Both the position numbers and the translations under genes were made by a program. The notes beneath the pieces are model-generated. The model was not told where the DNA came from. It saw only the letters and a program-made list of their open reading frames with translations, and ran no database searches. Shown one piece after another: positions 7,987 to 17,212 of a DNA stretch of 32,674 nucleotides; position 1 is the first letter of the stretch, and the number at the start of each line of letters is the position of its first letter. Origin of the DNA: Spirochaetota bacterium (GTDB taxonomy: Bacteria > Spirochaetota > Spirochaetia > Treponematales > UBA12059); the NCBI GenBank assembly GCA_029548805.1, contig JAKPMS010000022.1, positions 1 through 32,674 on the forward strand. Direction: 5' to 3'.

Positions 7987-9855
7987 ATGAACATATTATC
8001 CTTAGACAATGTATCCAAAACCCTTATTGCTGCCCCTCTATTTAAAAATGTGTCCCTGGGCATAAAAACTGGCGAGCGCATAGGCCTTGTTGGCAGGAAC
8101 GGCTCGGGCAAAACAAGCTTTCTTAAAATGCTTTCTGGCAGCCTGGAGCCGGATGATGGCAGCATAGCCAGAAAAAAGGGGCTGCGCATATCCATTTTAC
8201 AGCAGAGGCCGGAGTTTCCCAAAGGCGCCAGCCTTAAGGATTTTTTATATTTGGGAGACTCTTCGCTTGTCAGCCTGATAAGGGACTACGAGGCGGCGGC
8301 TCATGGCGCGCCAGGGCAGGCTGCTTTTGAAAAGCTCCAGGCCAGGATGGAAAACGAAGGCGGCTTTCTTTTTGAGCAGCGTTACGAGTCCCTTTGCAAC
8401 GAGTTTAGCCTGCCTGGAATTAACAGCCTTATGGACGGCATGTCCGGAGGAATGGTAAAAAAGGCTGCCCTGGCGCGCTGCCTTGCAGACAGTGCAGAGC
8501 TATTGCTGCTGGATGAGCCCACTAACCACCTGGATCTGTCTGCCATAGAGCTACTTGAGCGCAAGCTGGAAGAAGCAAGCTTTGCATTTGTGCTGGTAAC
8601 ACATGACAGGGCGTTTTTGCAGGCCAGCGTCAACAGGATACTGGAAATAGACAGGGAAGCAGTGCATTCCTACCCGGGAGACTACAGCTCCTTTCTGGAA
8701 ATGCGTGCGGAGCGCTACAATTCCTTGGAAAAAGCCGATTCCCGCCGCATTGCTATACTTAAAGTAGAAAAAAAATGGCTGATGCGCGGTGCAAGGGCCA
8801 GGGCAGGCAAGAGCGAAAGAAGAAAAGAGCTAATAAGGCAGATGGAAGCTGGAGCCCTGGAAAGACCCAAGGCCATGGGAGCCTTTTCTTCTGCATCAAG
8901 GCGGCTGGGCAAGCGCATTCTTGAGCTAAAAGAAGTAAGCAAGCATTACGAAGGAAAAGCCGTGTTTGAGCCTTTTTCCTACGAGTTTGTTAGGGGCGAC
9001 CGGATAGGGCTAGTAGGGCCCAACGGCTCGGGTAAAACTACACTGCTTCGCCTTATGGCCGGAGCTTTGGAGCCGGATAACGGTATAGTAGAAAAGGGCG
9101 CCAATACCCTTTGCGCATACTTTGGCCAGGATGCATCGGGTCTTCCAATGGAAGAAGGGGCGCTGGAATTTATTAAAAAACAGACAGAACTGGTCGTGAT
9201 GGCTGACGGTTCAATGCTGGACCCTGAGCGGCTTTTGGAGCGCTTTCTTTTTGACAGAAGCATGTGGGAGCAAAAGCTGTGGTCCCTGTCCGGAGGAGAA
9301 CTGCGCAGGCTGCAACTCATTTCTGTGCTTGCCATAAACCCCAATGTGCTTTTGCTGGACGAACCCACCAACGATCTAGACCTGGAAACCATAGAATTAC
9401 TGGAAGATTATATAGACGCTTTTGACGGCTGTGTTGTGGCGGTATCTCATGACAGGGCTTTTCTGGATGGCATTACTGCGACCACCATTGCAATAGACGG
9501 AACAGCCCAGCTTTTTCCCGGCTCCTACAGTTTTTACAGGGACTACCTCGATGCACAAGAAGCGCTTGCAGCCAAAAACGCTTCTTCTGCCTTGGCAGAA
9601 GACAAGGATAATAGTGTCAAAAGCCGAGAAAAGCGCGCCAAAAAGGCCAGCTTTGCAGAGCAAAAGGAGTATTCGGGCATTCTGGATGAAATAAGCCGGC
9701 TGGAACAGGAAAAAGCAGGCTTGGAAGAGCTGTTCAGCTCCGGCGTTTCCGGCACAGAGCTGGAAGCCGCCAGCCGGCGTTATGCCGAGCTTGGAGTATT
9801 GATAGAAGAGCGCACAAAACGCTGGGAGTATCTAGCTGAGCTTATAGAAGTTTAA
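7987..9855 (+). CDS. uup: ABC-F family ATP-binding protein, Uup-like (two ATPase domains, C-terminal coiled coil)
   Basis: MNILSLDNVSKTLIAAPLFKNVSLGIKTGERIGLVGRNGSGKTSFL; second GLVGPNGSGKTTLL; signatures LSGGELRRLQL and MSGGMVKKAAL; no TM segments; Uup-type linker KKWLMRGARARAGKSERR and C-terminal coiled coil. Confidence 0.9.
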   Translation: MNILSLDNVSKTLIAAPLFKNVSLGIKTGERIGLVGRNGSGKTSFLKMLSGSLEPDDGSIARKKGLRISILQQRPEFPKGASLKDFLYLGDSSLVSLIRDYEAAAHGAPGQAAFEKLQARMENEGGFLFEQRYESLCNEFSLPGINSLMDGMSGGMVKKAALARCLADSAELLLLDEPTNHLDLSAIELLERKLEEASFAFVLVTHDRAFLQASVNRILEIDREAVHSYPGDYSSFLEMRAERYNSLEKADSRRIAILKVEKKWLMRGARARAGKSERRKELIRQMEAGALERPKAMGAFSSASRRLGKRILELKEVSKHYEGKAVFEPFSYEFVRGDRIGLVGPNGSGKTTLLRLMAGALEPDNGIVEKGANTLCAYFGQDASGLPMEEGALEFIKKQTELVVMADGSMLDPERLLERFLFDRSMWEQKLWSLSGGELRRLQLISVLAINPNVLLLDEPTNDLDLETIELLEDYIDAFDGCVVAVSHDRAFLDGITATTIAIDGTAQLFPGSYSFYRDYLDAQEALAAKNASSALAEDKDNSVKSREKRAKKASFAEQKEYSGILDEISRLEQEKAGLEELFSSGVSGTELEAASRRYAELGVLIEERTKRWEYLAELIEV

Positions 9856-9856
9856 A

Positions 9857-9879
9857 GGGCTTTTCGGGTGAAAAGCCCC
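9857..9879. terminator. Hairpin between convergent genes, possible bidirectional terminator
   Basis: GGGCTTTT-cgggtg-AAAAGCCC between the ABC-F and TldE-like stops; weak T tracts. Confidence 0.45.
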
Positions 9880-9896
9880 ATCGTTATTGAATGGCT

Positions 9897-11231
9897 TTAC
9901 AGGGTAAAGCTTAATCCATCCACCAGTATGCCCGGGAGCAGGCAGCCGCCCACTTCACGTCTTTCATAGGTCATAGAGTCGACTATAAGCTGTCTTTCCT
10001 TTGTAAGATCCACCAGTTTGGTGCCAAGCATATTGTAAAGCGATTCGTCCCAACGCATATCCTTTATGGGGCCTACAATTTTTCCGTTTTCTACCCACAG
10101 GCATGAAAAGCGGGTCATGCCGGTAATCCTGGCTGCCTGTACATCGCTCCAGTTAAGGTAATGGAAGTTGGAAACATATACCCCTGAACCTAGCGCTGCC
10201 AAAGCATCGGCTTCTGCCAAGTTTCCAGCTGCAATGGCCAGGGACCTGACATCCTCGCCTTCTGTGGCTCCGTTGGCTTCAATATTATACTGCTTTGCGG
10301 TCCTAGAAGACACAATTGTGTTTACTAGCTTGCCGGAGCTGATCAAATCCAGCCGCTCCGGTGCCAACTCTCCGTTTTCGTTAAAGCGGGGTTGAACGCC
10401 CAGGCCAAAGTCCTGTGTCAGGCTGAACTTGGGAGAAAAAGCTTCCCTCTTTTCTTGCAGGGCTAAGAAGGCGCTTTCTCCCTGCCTTAAACCCCTTTCT
10501 CCCAGGCCGTACCAGGAGAAAAAGTCCGTCACTTCTACAAGGGCATCAGCACAAATAAAAGCGCGGTAGCTGCCCGGTTTGAGTACTATCTCTTCCGCAT
10601 CCAGTTTGGCAACAGCTTTTTTTGTGCTGTCCAGTTTGTCTTTATAAAGGGAGTCCTGCCATTCCCTTCCGGCAAAGGACGATTTTACTGCCCGGCCATT
10701 CGGCAGCCATGCCGAATAGTCCAGCAAAAAGGTTTCTGTCTCAAACCAGTGCCTGGCTCCGGAAGAATTGGCTGCTGCCCGGCATAAATAGCCTTGGCTG
10801 TACAAACCGGTAAAATCCAGTCCCTTAGCCGGCTCCAGTATGCGGGAAGGTATATCCTTGCTGTCCAATAGGCTGCCCTTGTAGCTGGCTTCCGATACAG
10901 AGCTGCCATCGGGTATGGCCTGGTAAGGGTCATCTGGCAATAAAGGCAATAAGGCTCTTGCCGAGCTTAATGCTTCCGATACTAGCTCGTCATCCTTGGC
11001 AAAATTGCCTGACAAGCCCAGTTGTGTGGTATGGCTTTTTTTGTCCTTCCATAATTTTATGGTCAACTCCGTTTGCAATACAGTTCCGCTTTGCCTTACT
11101 TTGCAATTGTTAAAACGCATAAAGTCAGAATTTTCTCCGTAATAAGCAAGGGCTGCGTATTCTCCTTGCTGAAGCTCGTTTAAAATTCTGTGTGTCAAGG
11201 CGTCAAAGCGGGCTTTGTTGTCAATTTTCAT
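9897..11231 (-). CDS. TldE/PmbA-like subunit of a TldD/PmbA metalloprotease
   Basis: TldD/PmbA family features (C-terminal RITGMTRFSCLWVENGKIVGPIKDMRWDESLYNMLG); lacks the HExxxH motif; ATGA overlap with upstream tldD. Confidence 0.85.
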   Translation of the reverse strand: MKIDNKARFDALTHRILNELQQGEYAALAYYGENSDFMRFNNCKVRQSGTVLQTELTIKLWKDKKSHTTQLGLSGNFAKDDELVSEALSSARALLPLLPDDPYQAIPDGSSVSEASYKGSLLDSKDIPSRILEPAKGLDFTGLYSQGYLCRAAANSSGARHWFETETFLLDYSAWLPNGRAVKSSFAGREWQDSLYKDKLDSTKKAVAKLDAEEIVLKPGSYRAFICADALVEVTDFFSWYGLGERGLRQGESAFLALQEKREAFSPKFSLTQDFGLGVQPRFNENGELAPERLDLISSGKLVNTIVSSRTAKQYNIEANGATEGEDVRSLAIAAGNLAEADALAALGSGVYVSNFHYLNWSDVQAARITGMTRFSCLWVENGKIVGPIKDMRWDESLYNMLGTKLVDLTKERQLIVDSMTYERREVGGCLLPGILVDGLSFTL

Positions 11232-12673
11232 CTTCCTCCTCCAAAAACCTCTACATCATTAAAAGCGCATACAGGGCTAGCATGTCCCACAAAGATGACC
11301 TGGTTTGGCTCGCCTTTGCCGCAGTTTGGCGTTCCAAATACCTCAAAGCTGTTTTTGTCTCCCACCTGTGCCAGGTTTCGCCAGAAGCTGCTGGATATGC
11401 CCCTGTAATTGGGGTCCCGCACGGTTTTTGTCAGTTTTCCGTTTTCTATCAGTACGCCGTACTCGCAGCCAAACTGGAACTTGTTTCGGTAATCGTCTAT
11501 GGACCAGGAGCGGTTGGTTTTCATAAGTATGCCTTTTTCTATGCTTTTTATCATGTCTGCAAAGCTGGTGCTGCCCGGTTCTAGGTTCAGGTTGGCCATA
11601 CGGTCTATGGGCGGCCTGTTCCATGAAGTGGCTCTCTGGTTGGCCACGCCAGGTACTCCGGACCTTGCCTGGCTTTCCAGGCTGCCAAGGCCGCGCATTA
11701 GTATGCCGTCTTTAATTAACAGTTCCTTTTTGGCCAAATTGCCAATTTCATCAGCTCCGTAAGTGGCAAGTTCATGGCCAATTCCCGGATCAAAACTTAT
11801 ATTCATAAGCTTTGACCCGTACTGAAAGCTTCCGAAATCCGACAACTTAACAAAGCTGCCGCCGGCATAATTGCGCTCGTCTCCCAAAATGCGGTCAATT
11901 TCCAGCGGATGACCTACACTTTCGTGTATTTGCAGCATCATCTGGTCGGGCATCAATACAAGCGTACGCTTGTCATTGGGGCAGGATGGTGCAGAAAGAA
12001 GTTCAATGGCTTCCTGACCGGTTTTTTCGGCCATATTAAGAAGATGGGGAATATCCAGCAGCTCCCAACCGCCCTGCCTGGACAAAGCTCTTGGGCCGTT
12101 GCCGCTTCTGGTCTGTATTATGTCGCCTTTTCTGGCTATGGCTTGCAGGAAGTTGCTTATATAAAAAAGGCTCTGCTCAATATCGGCACCGTTTGTGGAC
12201 ACTATTTCATAGTCATAGCGGCCATACTCCACCATGGCAGAAGTCTGTATTATTTCTTCCCCGGCTTTAAGCTTTTTGGATGCTTCTGCCATAAAGGCAT
12301 ATAGCTCGTTTACAGCCGGCACAGCTTTTTTGTCTCTTTTGCTTATGTATTCCAGTTTTGTTTCGGGTCTTACAGTGCTGTCAAACTTGTAGACTGTATA
12401 ATCTTTTACTGCTTTGGCTGTTACAAGTGCGTTGGCTGCAGCCGTTTTTATGCCTTCGGGACTTAAATCAGCGCTTGCAGCGTAGCCAAAACTGCCCTTG
12501 AACAGAACTTCCACCATTATTCCTTCATTAAAAGCCTTTACGGCTTCTTCAAAAGCTCCATCCCTTATCATATAAAATGATGCATCGCTTTTGCGTTTTC
12601 TTAGCCCGATCCATTCGGCTTCTTTTGCGCCGCTTTGAGCTGCGTTTAAAAGCCTTTGCAAATCATGTTTCAT
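11228..12673 (-). CDS. tldD: TldD metalloprotease subunit
   Basis: HESVGHPLE (HExxxH) motif, TldD architecture, C-terminal GTPNCGKGEPNQ segment; coupled to the TldE-like gene. Confidence 0.9.
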   Translation of the reverse strand: MKHDLQRLLNAAQSGAKEAEWIGLRKRKSDASFYMIRDGAFEEAVKAFNEGIMVEVLFKGSFGYAASADLSPEGIKTAAANALVTAKAVKDYTVYKFDSTVRPETKLEYISKRDKKAVPAVNELYAFMAEASKKLKAGEEIIQTSAMVEYGRYDYEIVSTNGADIEQSLFYISNFLQAIARKGDIIQTRSGNGPRALSRQGGWELLDIPHLLNMAEKTGQEAIELLSAPSCPNDKRTLVLMPDQMMLQIHESVGHPLEIDRILGDERNYAGGSFVKLSDFGSFQYGSKLMNISFDPGIGHELATYGADEIGNLAKKELLIKDGILMRGLGSLESQARSGVPGVANQRATSWNRPPIDRMANLNLEPGSTSFADMIKSIEKGILMKTNRSWSIDDYRNKFQFGCEYGVLIENGKLTKTVRDPNYRGISSSFWRNLAQVGDKNSFEVFGTPNCGKGEPNQVIFVGHASPVCAFNDVEVFGGGR

Positions 12674-12815
12674 TAGCGTCTCCCTAAGTGCCGGGCTGGT
12701 AAAACCGGCAATTGTGCAACTAATATATCAGACTTTTGCCATTTCGGGTTGGAGAAAAGCAGTATTTCGGGAAAATATTTTTTAAGAATGTCAAAAAAGG
12801 CATTTTTTCAACCCT

Positions 12816-12843
12816 TTAACATTCATGATGGGAGTTTTATAAT
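12816..12843 (+). promoter_or_regulatory. Sigma70-like promoter for trkA
   Basis: TTAACA-16 bp-TATAAT, with the -10 ending 7 bp before the ATG at 12851. Confidence 0.6.
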
Positions 12844-12850
12844 ATACTGC

Positions 12851-14284
12851 ATGAAGGTGATAATTGTTGGAGCTGGAATGATAGGCATCCATATTGCCAG
12901 GGAGCTGATAGAAGAAGCCCGCGATGTGGTAATGATAGAAAAGGATGCTGATGCTGCCAGGCGTGCTTCCGAAGAACTGGATTGCATGGTAATTAACGAA
13001 GACGGCAGCAAGCCCGAAACTCTGCGAAAAGCCGAAGCCGGAACTGCTGGCTGGTTTTTGGCTCTTACCGGTTCAGATGAAGTCAATATAGTAGCCTGCG
13101 GACTGGTATCGGCAGAGGCCAAAAGGGTAAAAACCCTGGCCAGGATAGAAAACCCGTTCTATTCTTCGCTGTCCAAGGTGCAGATGCAGGCTTTTGGCAT
13201 AGATGTTATTGTGAGTCCAGCTGCCGAGGCTGCCAATGCCATAAGCCATATTGTAAATGAAGGCTTTGCAGAAGATGTTATACCGCTCCATGATGGCGAT
13301 CTGCAATTGCGTCTTGTCCAGGCTGAAACCATTAAAGAATATGCCGGAAAAGCTTTGCGCGACGCACAGCCGGAGCTTAATGCCAGGCTTATCAAGGAAA
13401 AACCGCATAAAAAAACCGGCCAGCAAGCCCTGCTAGCAGTAGCGGTTTTAAGAAACGGCAACCTGATTGTTCCGAGCGGAGACACTGTTATAGAAAAAAG
13501 GGATTCAGTATATCTTTTAGGAACCCCCGACACTCTTGATCTGGTTTTGGGGCCAATTTATGGCATAAACGCCAGTGCCAAGCGGATTCTGGTTGTGGGA
13601 GCCACAAAAACAGTGGAACGTTTTACAGCCCAGTTTTCAGAAAGCGTAAAACCCGGATTTTGGGGCAAACTGCTGGGAAGAAAATGCCATATAAGCGTAA
13701 TTGAAGCCAACACGGACAGCGCAAAGCGTTTGGCCAGGGCTCACCAAGAAATAGAAGTAATACAGGGTGACAGCTCGGAAGAAGGTGTTCTTGAAGGCTC
13801 GGGGGTTGCCAAAAGCGACCTGGTTGTATGTGCCACAGAAAACCAGACCCAAAATATACTTACTGCCCAGCTGGCCAAGACCCTAGGAGCCAAAAAAAGC
13901 CTGGCCATAGTTACAAACGACAGATATCTTCCGCTTGCCGGCAGTCTTGATATAGATGCCCTTATAAGCATAAAAGCTGTAGTAGCTGCTTCCGTACTTA
14001 AAATTGTAAGGCGGGGCAACATAAGAACCATATACCGCTTTTTTGAAGACGATGTCGAGTTGGTAGAGCTGAGAATAAAACATGGCTCAGAACTGGCGGG
14101 ACGCCCATTGAAAGATATATCCCTGCCAAAAGATGTGCTTGTGGCATTTGTAATGCGCGGCAAGGATATTATTGTTCCCAATGGTTTGTCTGTCCTGGAA
14201 AAAGACGATGTTGTCGGAATAGTCTCCAGGAAAAAAAGCATAGCAGGGCTTGAATCCATATTTGGCGGTTCCGATGGAAATTAA
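12851..14284 (+). CDS. trkA: Trk potassium uptake regulatory protein TrkA (two RCK modules)
   Basis: MKVIIVGAGMIGIHIARELIEEARDVVMIEKD Rossmann motif, second ILVVGATKTVERF module, two TrkA-C-like segments. Confidence 0.92.
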   Translation: MKVIIVGAGMIGIHIARELIEEARDVVMIEKDADAARRASEELDCMVINEDGSKPETLRKAEAGTAGWFLALTGSDEVNIVACGLVSAEAKRVKTLARIENPFYSSLSKVQMQAFGIDVIVSPAAEAANAISHIVNEGFAEDVIPLHDGDLQLRLVQAETIKEYAGKALRDAQPELNARLIKEKPHKKTGQQALLAVAVLRNGNLIVPSGDTVIEKRDSVYLLGTPDTLDLVLGPIYGINASAKRILVVGATKTVERFTAQFSESVKPGFWGKLLGRKCHISVIEANTDSAKRLARAHQEIEVIQGDSSEEGVLEGSGVAKSDLVVCATENQTQNILTAQLAKTLGAKKSLAIVTNDRYLPLAGSLDIDALISIKAVVAASVLKIVRRGNIRTIYRFFEDDVELVELRIKHGSELAGRPLKDISLPKDVLVAFVMRGKDIIVPNGLSVLEKDDVVGIVSRKKSIAGLESIFGGSDGN

Positions 14285-15731
14285 GATTTTGTCCAAAGCT
14301 CTTGCTTTTCTGCTTTCTGTTGTTACGGGCTTTATGGCTCTGTGCATGCTTTTTGGGCTTTTGGACAAAGAAGGCGTACAGGTGCTTATTGCCTTTGGCC
14401 CTTCACTGGCTTTGGGTTTGTTATGCTTTTTGCCTGCTGCTTTTTTGTTGCGTATAAAACGGGGAGCCAGCCTGTCCAACAGAAGCGGTTACCTTTTTGT
14501 GGTTCTTGCCTGGCTTCTGGCAAGCCTGGTTGGAGCTTTGCCCTATTATTTTTACAAATCCGTACCCGCTTTGCCTGATGCAATATTTGAAACAATGTCC
14601 GGTTTTACCACAACTGGAGCCTCTGTCATAACAGAAATAGAAGCCTTGCCCAGGTCCATTTTGCTGTGGAGAGCCATGACGCACTGGCTTGGCGGAATGG
14701 GTATTGTTGTTCTTACCGTAGCCATTTTTCCGTTCCTGGGTTTCAAAGGCAGGGCTGTAATGGAAGCGGAGTCACCGGGCCCCCAAGTGGATAAAATAAC
14801 CCCTCGTTTGTCCCAGACCGCCAAAATAATGTGGCTTATTTATCTTGGTTTGACAGTGATTTTGACCATTCTGTTGATGTTCGGAGGCCTGTCCCTTTTT
14901 GACTCCATAGCACATGCTTTTGCTGCCATGGCTACAGGGGGTTTTTCCACACGCAATGCCAGTGTTGGCGCTTATGATTCTGCCTATGTGGATGGCATAC
15001 TTAGCGCTTTTATGATACTGGCTGGCATGAACTTTTCCTTGTACTGGAAACTGTTGCGCGGGCAGGCTCTTTCTGTGTTAAGGGATACGGAGCTGCGGGT
15101 ATATCTGGCAATATTTGCCACAGCCAGCATGGTAATATCCTGGAATCTTTTTTCAAACGCTTCTTATGGCAGTTTTATGAAGGCTTTCCGCTATGCTTCC
15201 TTTCAGGTATCTTCCATTTTAACAACCACCGGAAGCGCTACCGCAGACTATACCAAATGGCCGGCTCTTTCTCAGGCTATTATTTTTTCGCTAATGTTTA
15301 TTGGCGGCTGCGCCGGGTCTACCAGCGGCGGCCCCAAGATTTCCAGAATAGTTACCCTTTTTAAAATGGGTTTGTCGGAAATGCGCTATCTTTTAAACCC
15401 GCGCGGGGTTTACGGGGTTTTTGTAGACGGCAAATACCAAAGAAAATACTACGTCTACGATATAGCCGCCATGGTGTTTTTGTACATCATGTCGGCCTTT
15501 GCTTCCACTCTGGTTGTATCCGCTTTTGGCTATGATGTGCTAAGCAGCCTGACAGCTACCATGGCCTGCCTTGGCAATATAGGGCCGGGTTTTGGACTGG
15601 TGGGCCCGGCAAGCAACTTTGGCTTTATGCCTGGAGCCCTAAAATTGTGGCTTAGTTTTATAATGCTTCTTGGGCGGCTGGAGGTTTATACTGTCCTTGT
15701 GTTGTTTACCAAGTCTTTTTGGAATAAATAA
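14274..15731 (+). CDS. trkH: Trk potassium uptake channel TrkH
   Basis: Four selectivity-loop signatures: TTTGAS, ATGGFS, TTTGSA, GNIGPG; many TMs; 11 bp overlap with trkA. Confidence 0.93.
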   Translation: MEIKILSKALAFLLSVVTGFMALCMLFGLLDKEGVQVLIAFGPSLALGLLCFLPAAFLLRIKRGASLSNRSGYLFVVLAWLLASLVGALPYYFYKSVPALPDAIFETMSGFTTTGASVITEIEALPRSILLWRAMTHWLGGMGIVVLTVAIFPFLGFKGRAVMEAESPGPQVDKITPRLSQTAKIMWLIYLGLTVILTILLMFGGLSLFDSIAHAFAAMATGGFSTRNASVGAYDSAYVDGILSAFMILAGMNFSLYWKLLRGQALSVLRDTELRVYLAIFATASMVISWNLFSNASYGSFMKAFRYASFQVSSILTTTGSATADYTKWPALSQAIIFSLMFIGGCAGSTSGGPKISRIVTLFKMGLSEMRYLLNPRGVYGVFVDGKYQRKYYVYDIAAMVFLYIMSAFASTLVVSAFGYDVLSSLTATMACLGNIGPGFGLVGPASNFGFMPGALKLWLSFIMLLGRLEVYTVLVLFTKSFWNK

Positions 15732-15775
15732 CTGTCATAGATAAAAAAAACTCGGTCTGGATGTATCAAGCTTAA

Positions 15776-17110
15776 TCACTGTCTTCTGCCATGCTTTAAA
15801 TGCTTTTCTTTATACATTCTCTCGTCAGCAAGAGACAGTGCCGCTTCTATGTTATTTTGCTCATCAGGGAAAATGGCATAACCCAAACTTGCCTCACAGG
15901 CTTTTACTACTACGCCCAAATCAAATGGCTCTGAAAAGCAGGATCGGATATGACTGGTCAGCTCGTCAAGGCCATTGGGTTTTCCTATTGGAGCAATTAT
16001 CGCAAACTCGTCTCCGCCCAACCTTGCCACTGTATCGCTGCGCCTTATGGCCCCTTTCAGGCGCTTTGCCGTTTCGGCTAGAAGCCTGTCTCCGGCTTTA
16101 TGGCCGTATTCGTCATTTATACTTTTAAAGGAATCCAAATCCAGCATAAAAATGCATAATCTGCTGGCTTCGCGTAGCACCCTGATAGCTTCAACAGAAA
16201 ACCTGTCCCAGAACAGCATTCTGTTTGGCAAGGCAGTGAGTTGGTCATGAAAAGCAAGCACTTTAAACTGATTTTGCGACTTAATCAGCTTGTATAAGGC
16301 AAAAGCCGAAAAACCGGCAATCGCCATGCCCAAGCCTGATACACTAAAAGCCAGCCAATAAAAGCTTTTCCATCCACCCTTTGGGCTGCTGGACAGGATC
16401 CATACAGCTCCTGGCAGCTTGATATCTATGGATATGGGGTTCTTGTCAAGGTTTTCCCTGGTTCCGAATATAACTTTACTGGACAAACCAATATTGTCAG
16501 GGCCTTCCAGCAGGGCATCCAGGCTTGGGTGGTTTTTGATGCCGGATTTTTCCAATACTTTATCTATGTCTATGGCTACGCTTGCAATACCCCAGAACTG
16601 CGGGCCTTCATTGCCTTCTTTGAATATTCCTATTCTGCTTACTATTCCTGTACCGCCCTGTACAAGGGCCAAAGGGCTTGACAGTACAGGTTCTTTTGAA
16701 GCTTTTGCCAAAAAAATATCTCTTGACTGATCAGGAACTAGGCTTAAATCAACTCCAAGTGCAGCTTTGTTTTGCTCATACGGATAAATAAAACGCATTT
16801 TAGTGTTTTCTAAAATGGCAAAGTTTATTATATGGTCTTCATATTTTAAAAGAGTGGACGCAAACTTGTTAAAATTATCCCGGGTAAGTGTTTCCTGGGT
16901 GCTGGCAAAAGCAACAAGGCCTCTTACAAGATTTATTTTGGAATTGAGTTCCGCCTGAAGCTTTGTGCTTATAACGGAAGTTTCCTGCAGATATTTGCCA
17001 TATTCGTATTGGGCAAGCTTGCCGGCTTGTGCAAAGCCTGCAAAAATAAAAATGGCGTTTATTCCGACAAAGGCAACTGTTGGAAATAATTTTGAATATA
17101 AGGCTTTCAT
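15776..17110 (-). CDS. Membrane diguanylate cyclase: periplasmic CHASE-like sensor + GGDEF
   Basis: RLGGDEFAII active site with an inhibitory RxxD (RRSD) five residues upstream; N-terminal TM and CHASE-like SKINLVRGLVAFASTQETLTRDNF. Confidence 0.92.
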   Translation of the reverse strand: MKALYSKLFPTVAFVGINAIFIFAGFAQAGKLAQYEYGKYLQETSVISTKLQAELNSKINLVRGLVAFASTQETLTRDNFNKFASTLLKYEDHIINFAILENTKMRFIYPYEQNKAALGVDLSLVPDQSRDIFLAKASKEPVLSSPLALVQGGTGIVSRIGIFKEGNEGPQFWGIASVAIDIDKVLEKSGIKNHPSLDALLEGPDNIGLSSKVIFGTRENLDKNPISIDIKLPGAVWILSSSPKGGWKSFYWLAFSVSGLGMAIAGFSAFALYKLIKSQNQFKVLAFHDQLTALPNRMLFWDRFSVEAIRVLREASRLCIFMLDLDSFKSINDEYGHKAGDRLLAETAKRLKGAIRRSDTVARLGGDEFAIIAPIGKPNGLDELTSHIRSCFSEPFDLGVVVKACEASLGYAIFPDEQNNIEAALSLADERMYKEKHLKHGRRQ

Positions 17111-17212
17111 AATCCCCTGTACTTATATTATAGGCTGGCAAAGCTTTTATGAAAAGACAAAATGAATTAATACTTGACCCGCCAGCCAATAGGGCTTTAG
17201 GATGGACAGGAT

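Noticed and set aside
7695-8222. 175 aa minus-strand ORF
   Set aside because: Antisense to the exported protein 3' end, a terminator and the ABC-F start; no recognisable domain.
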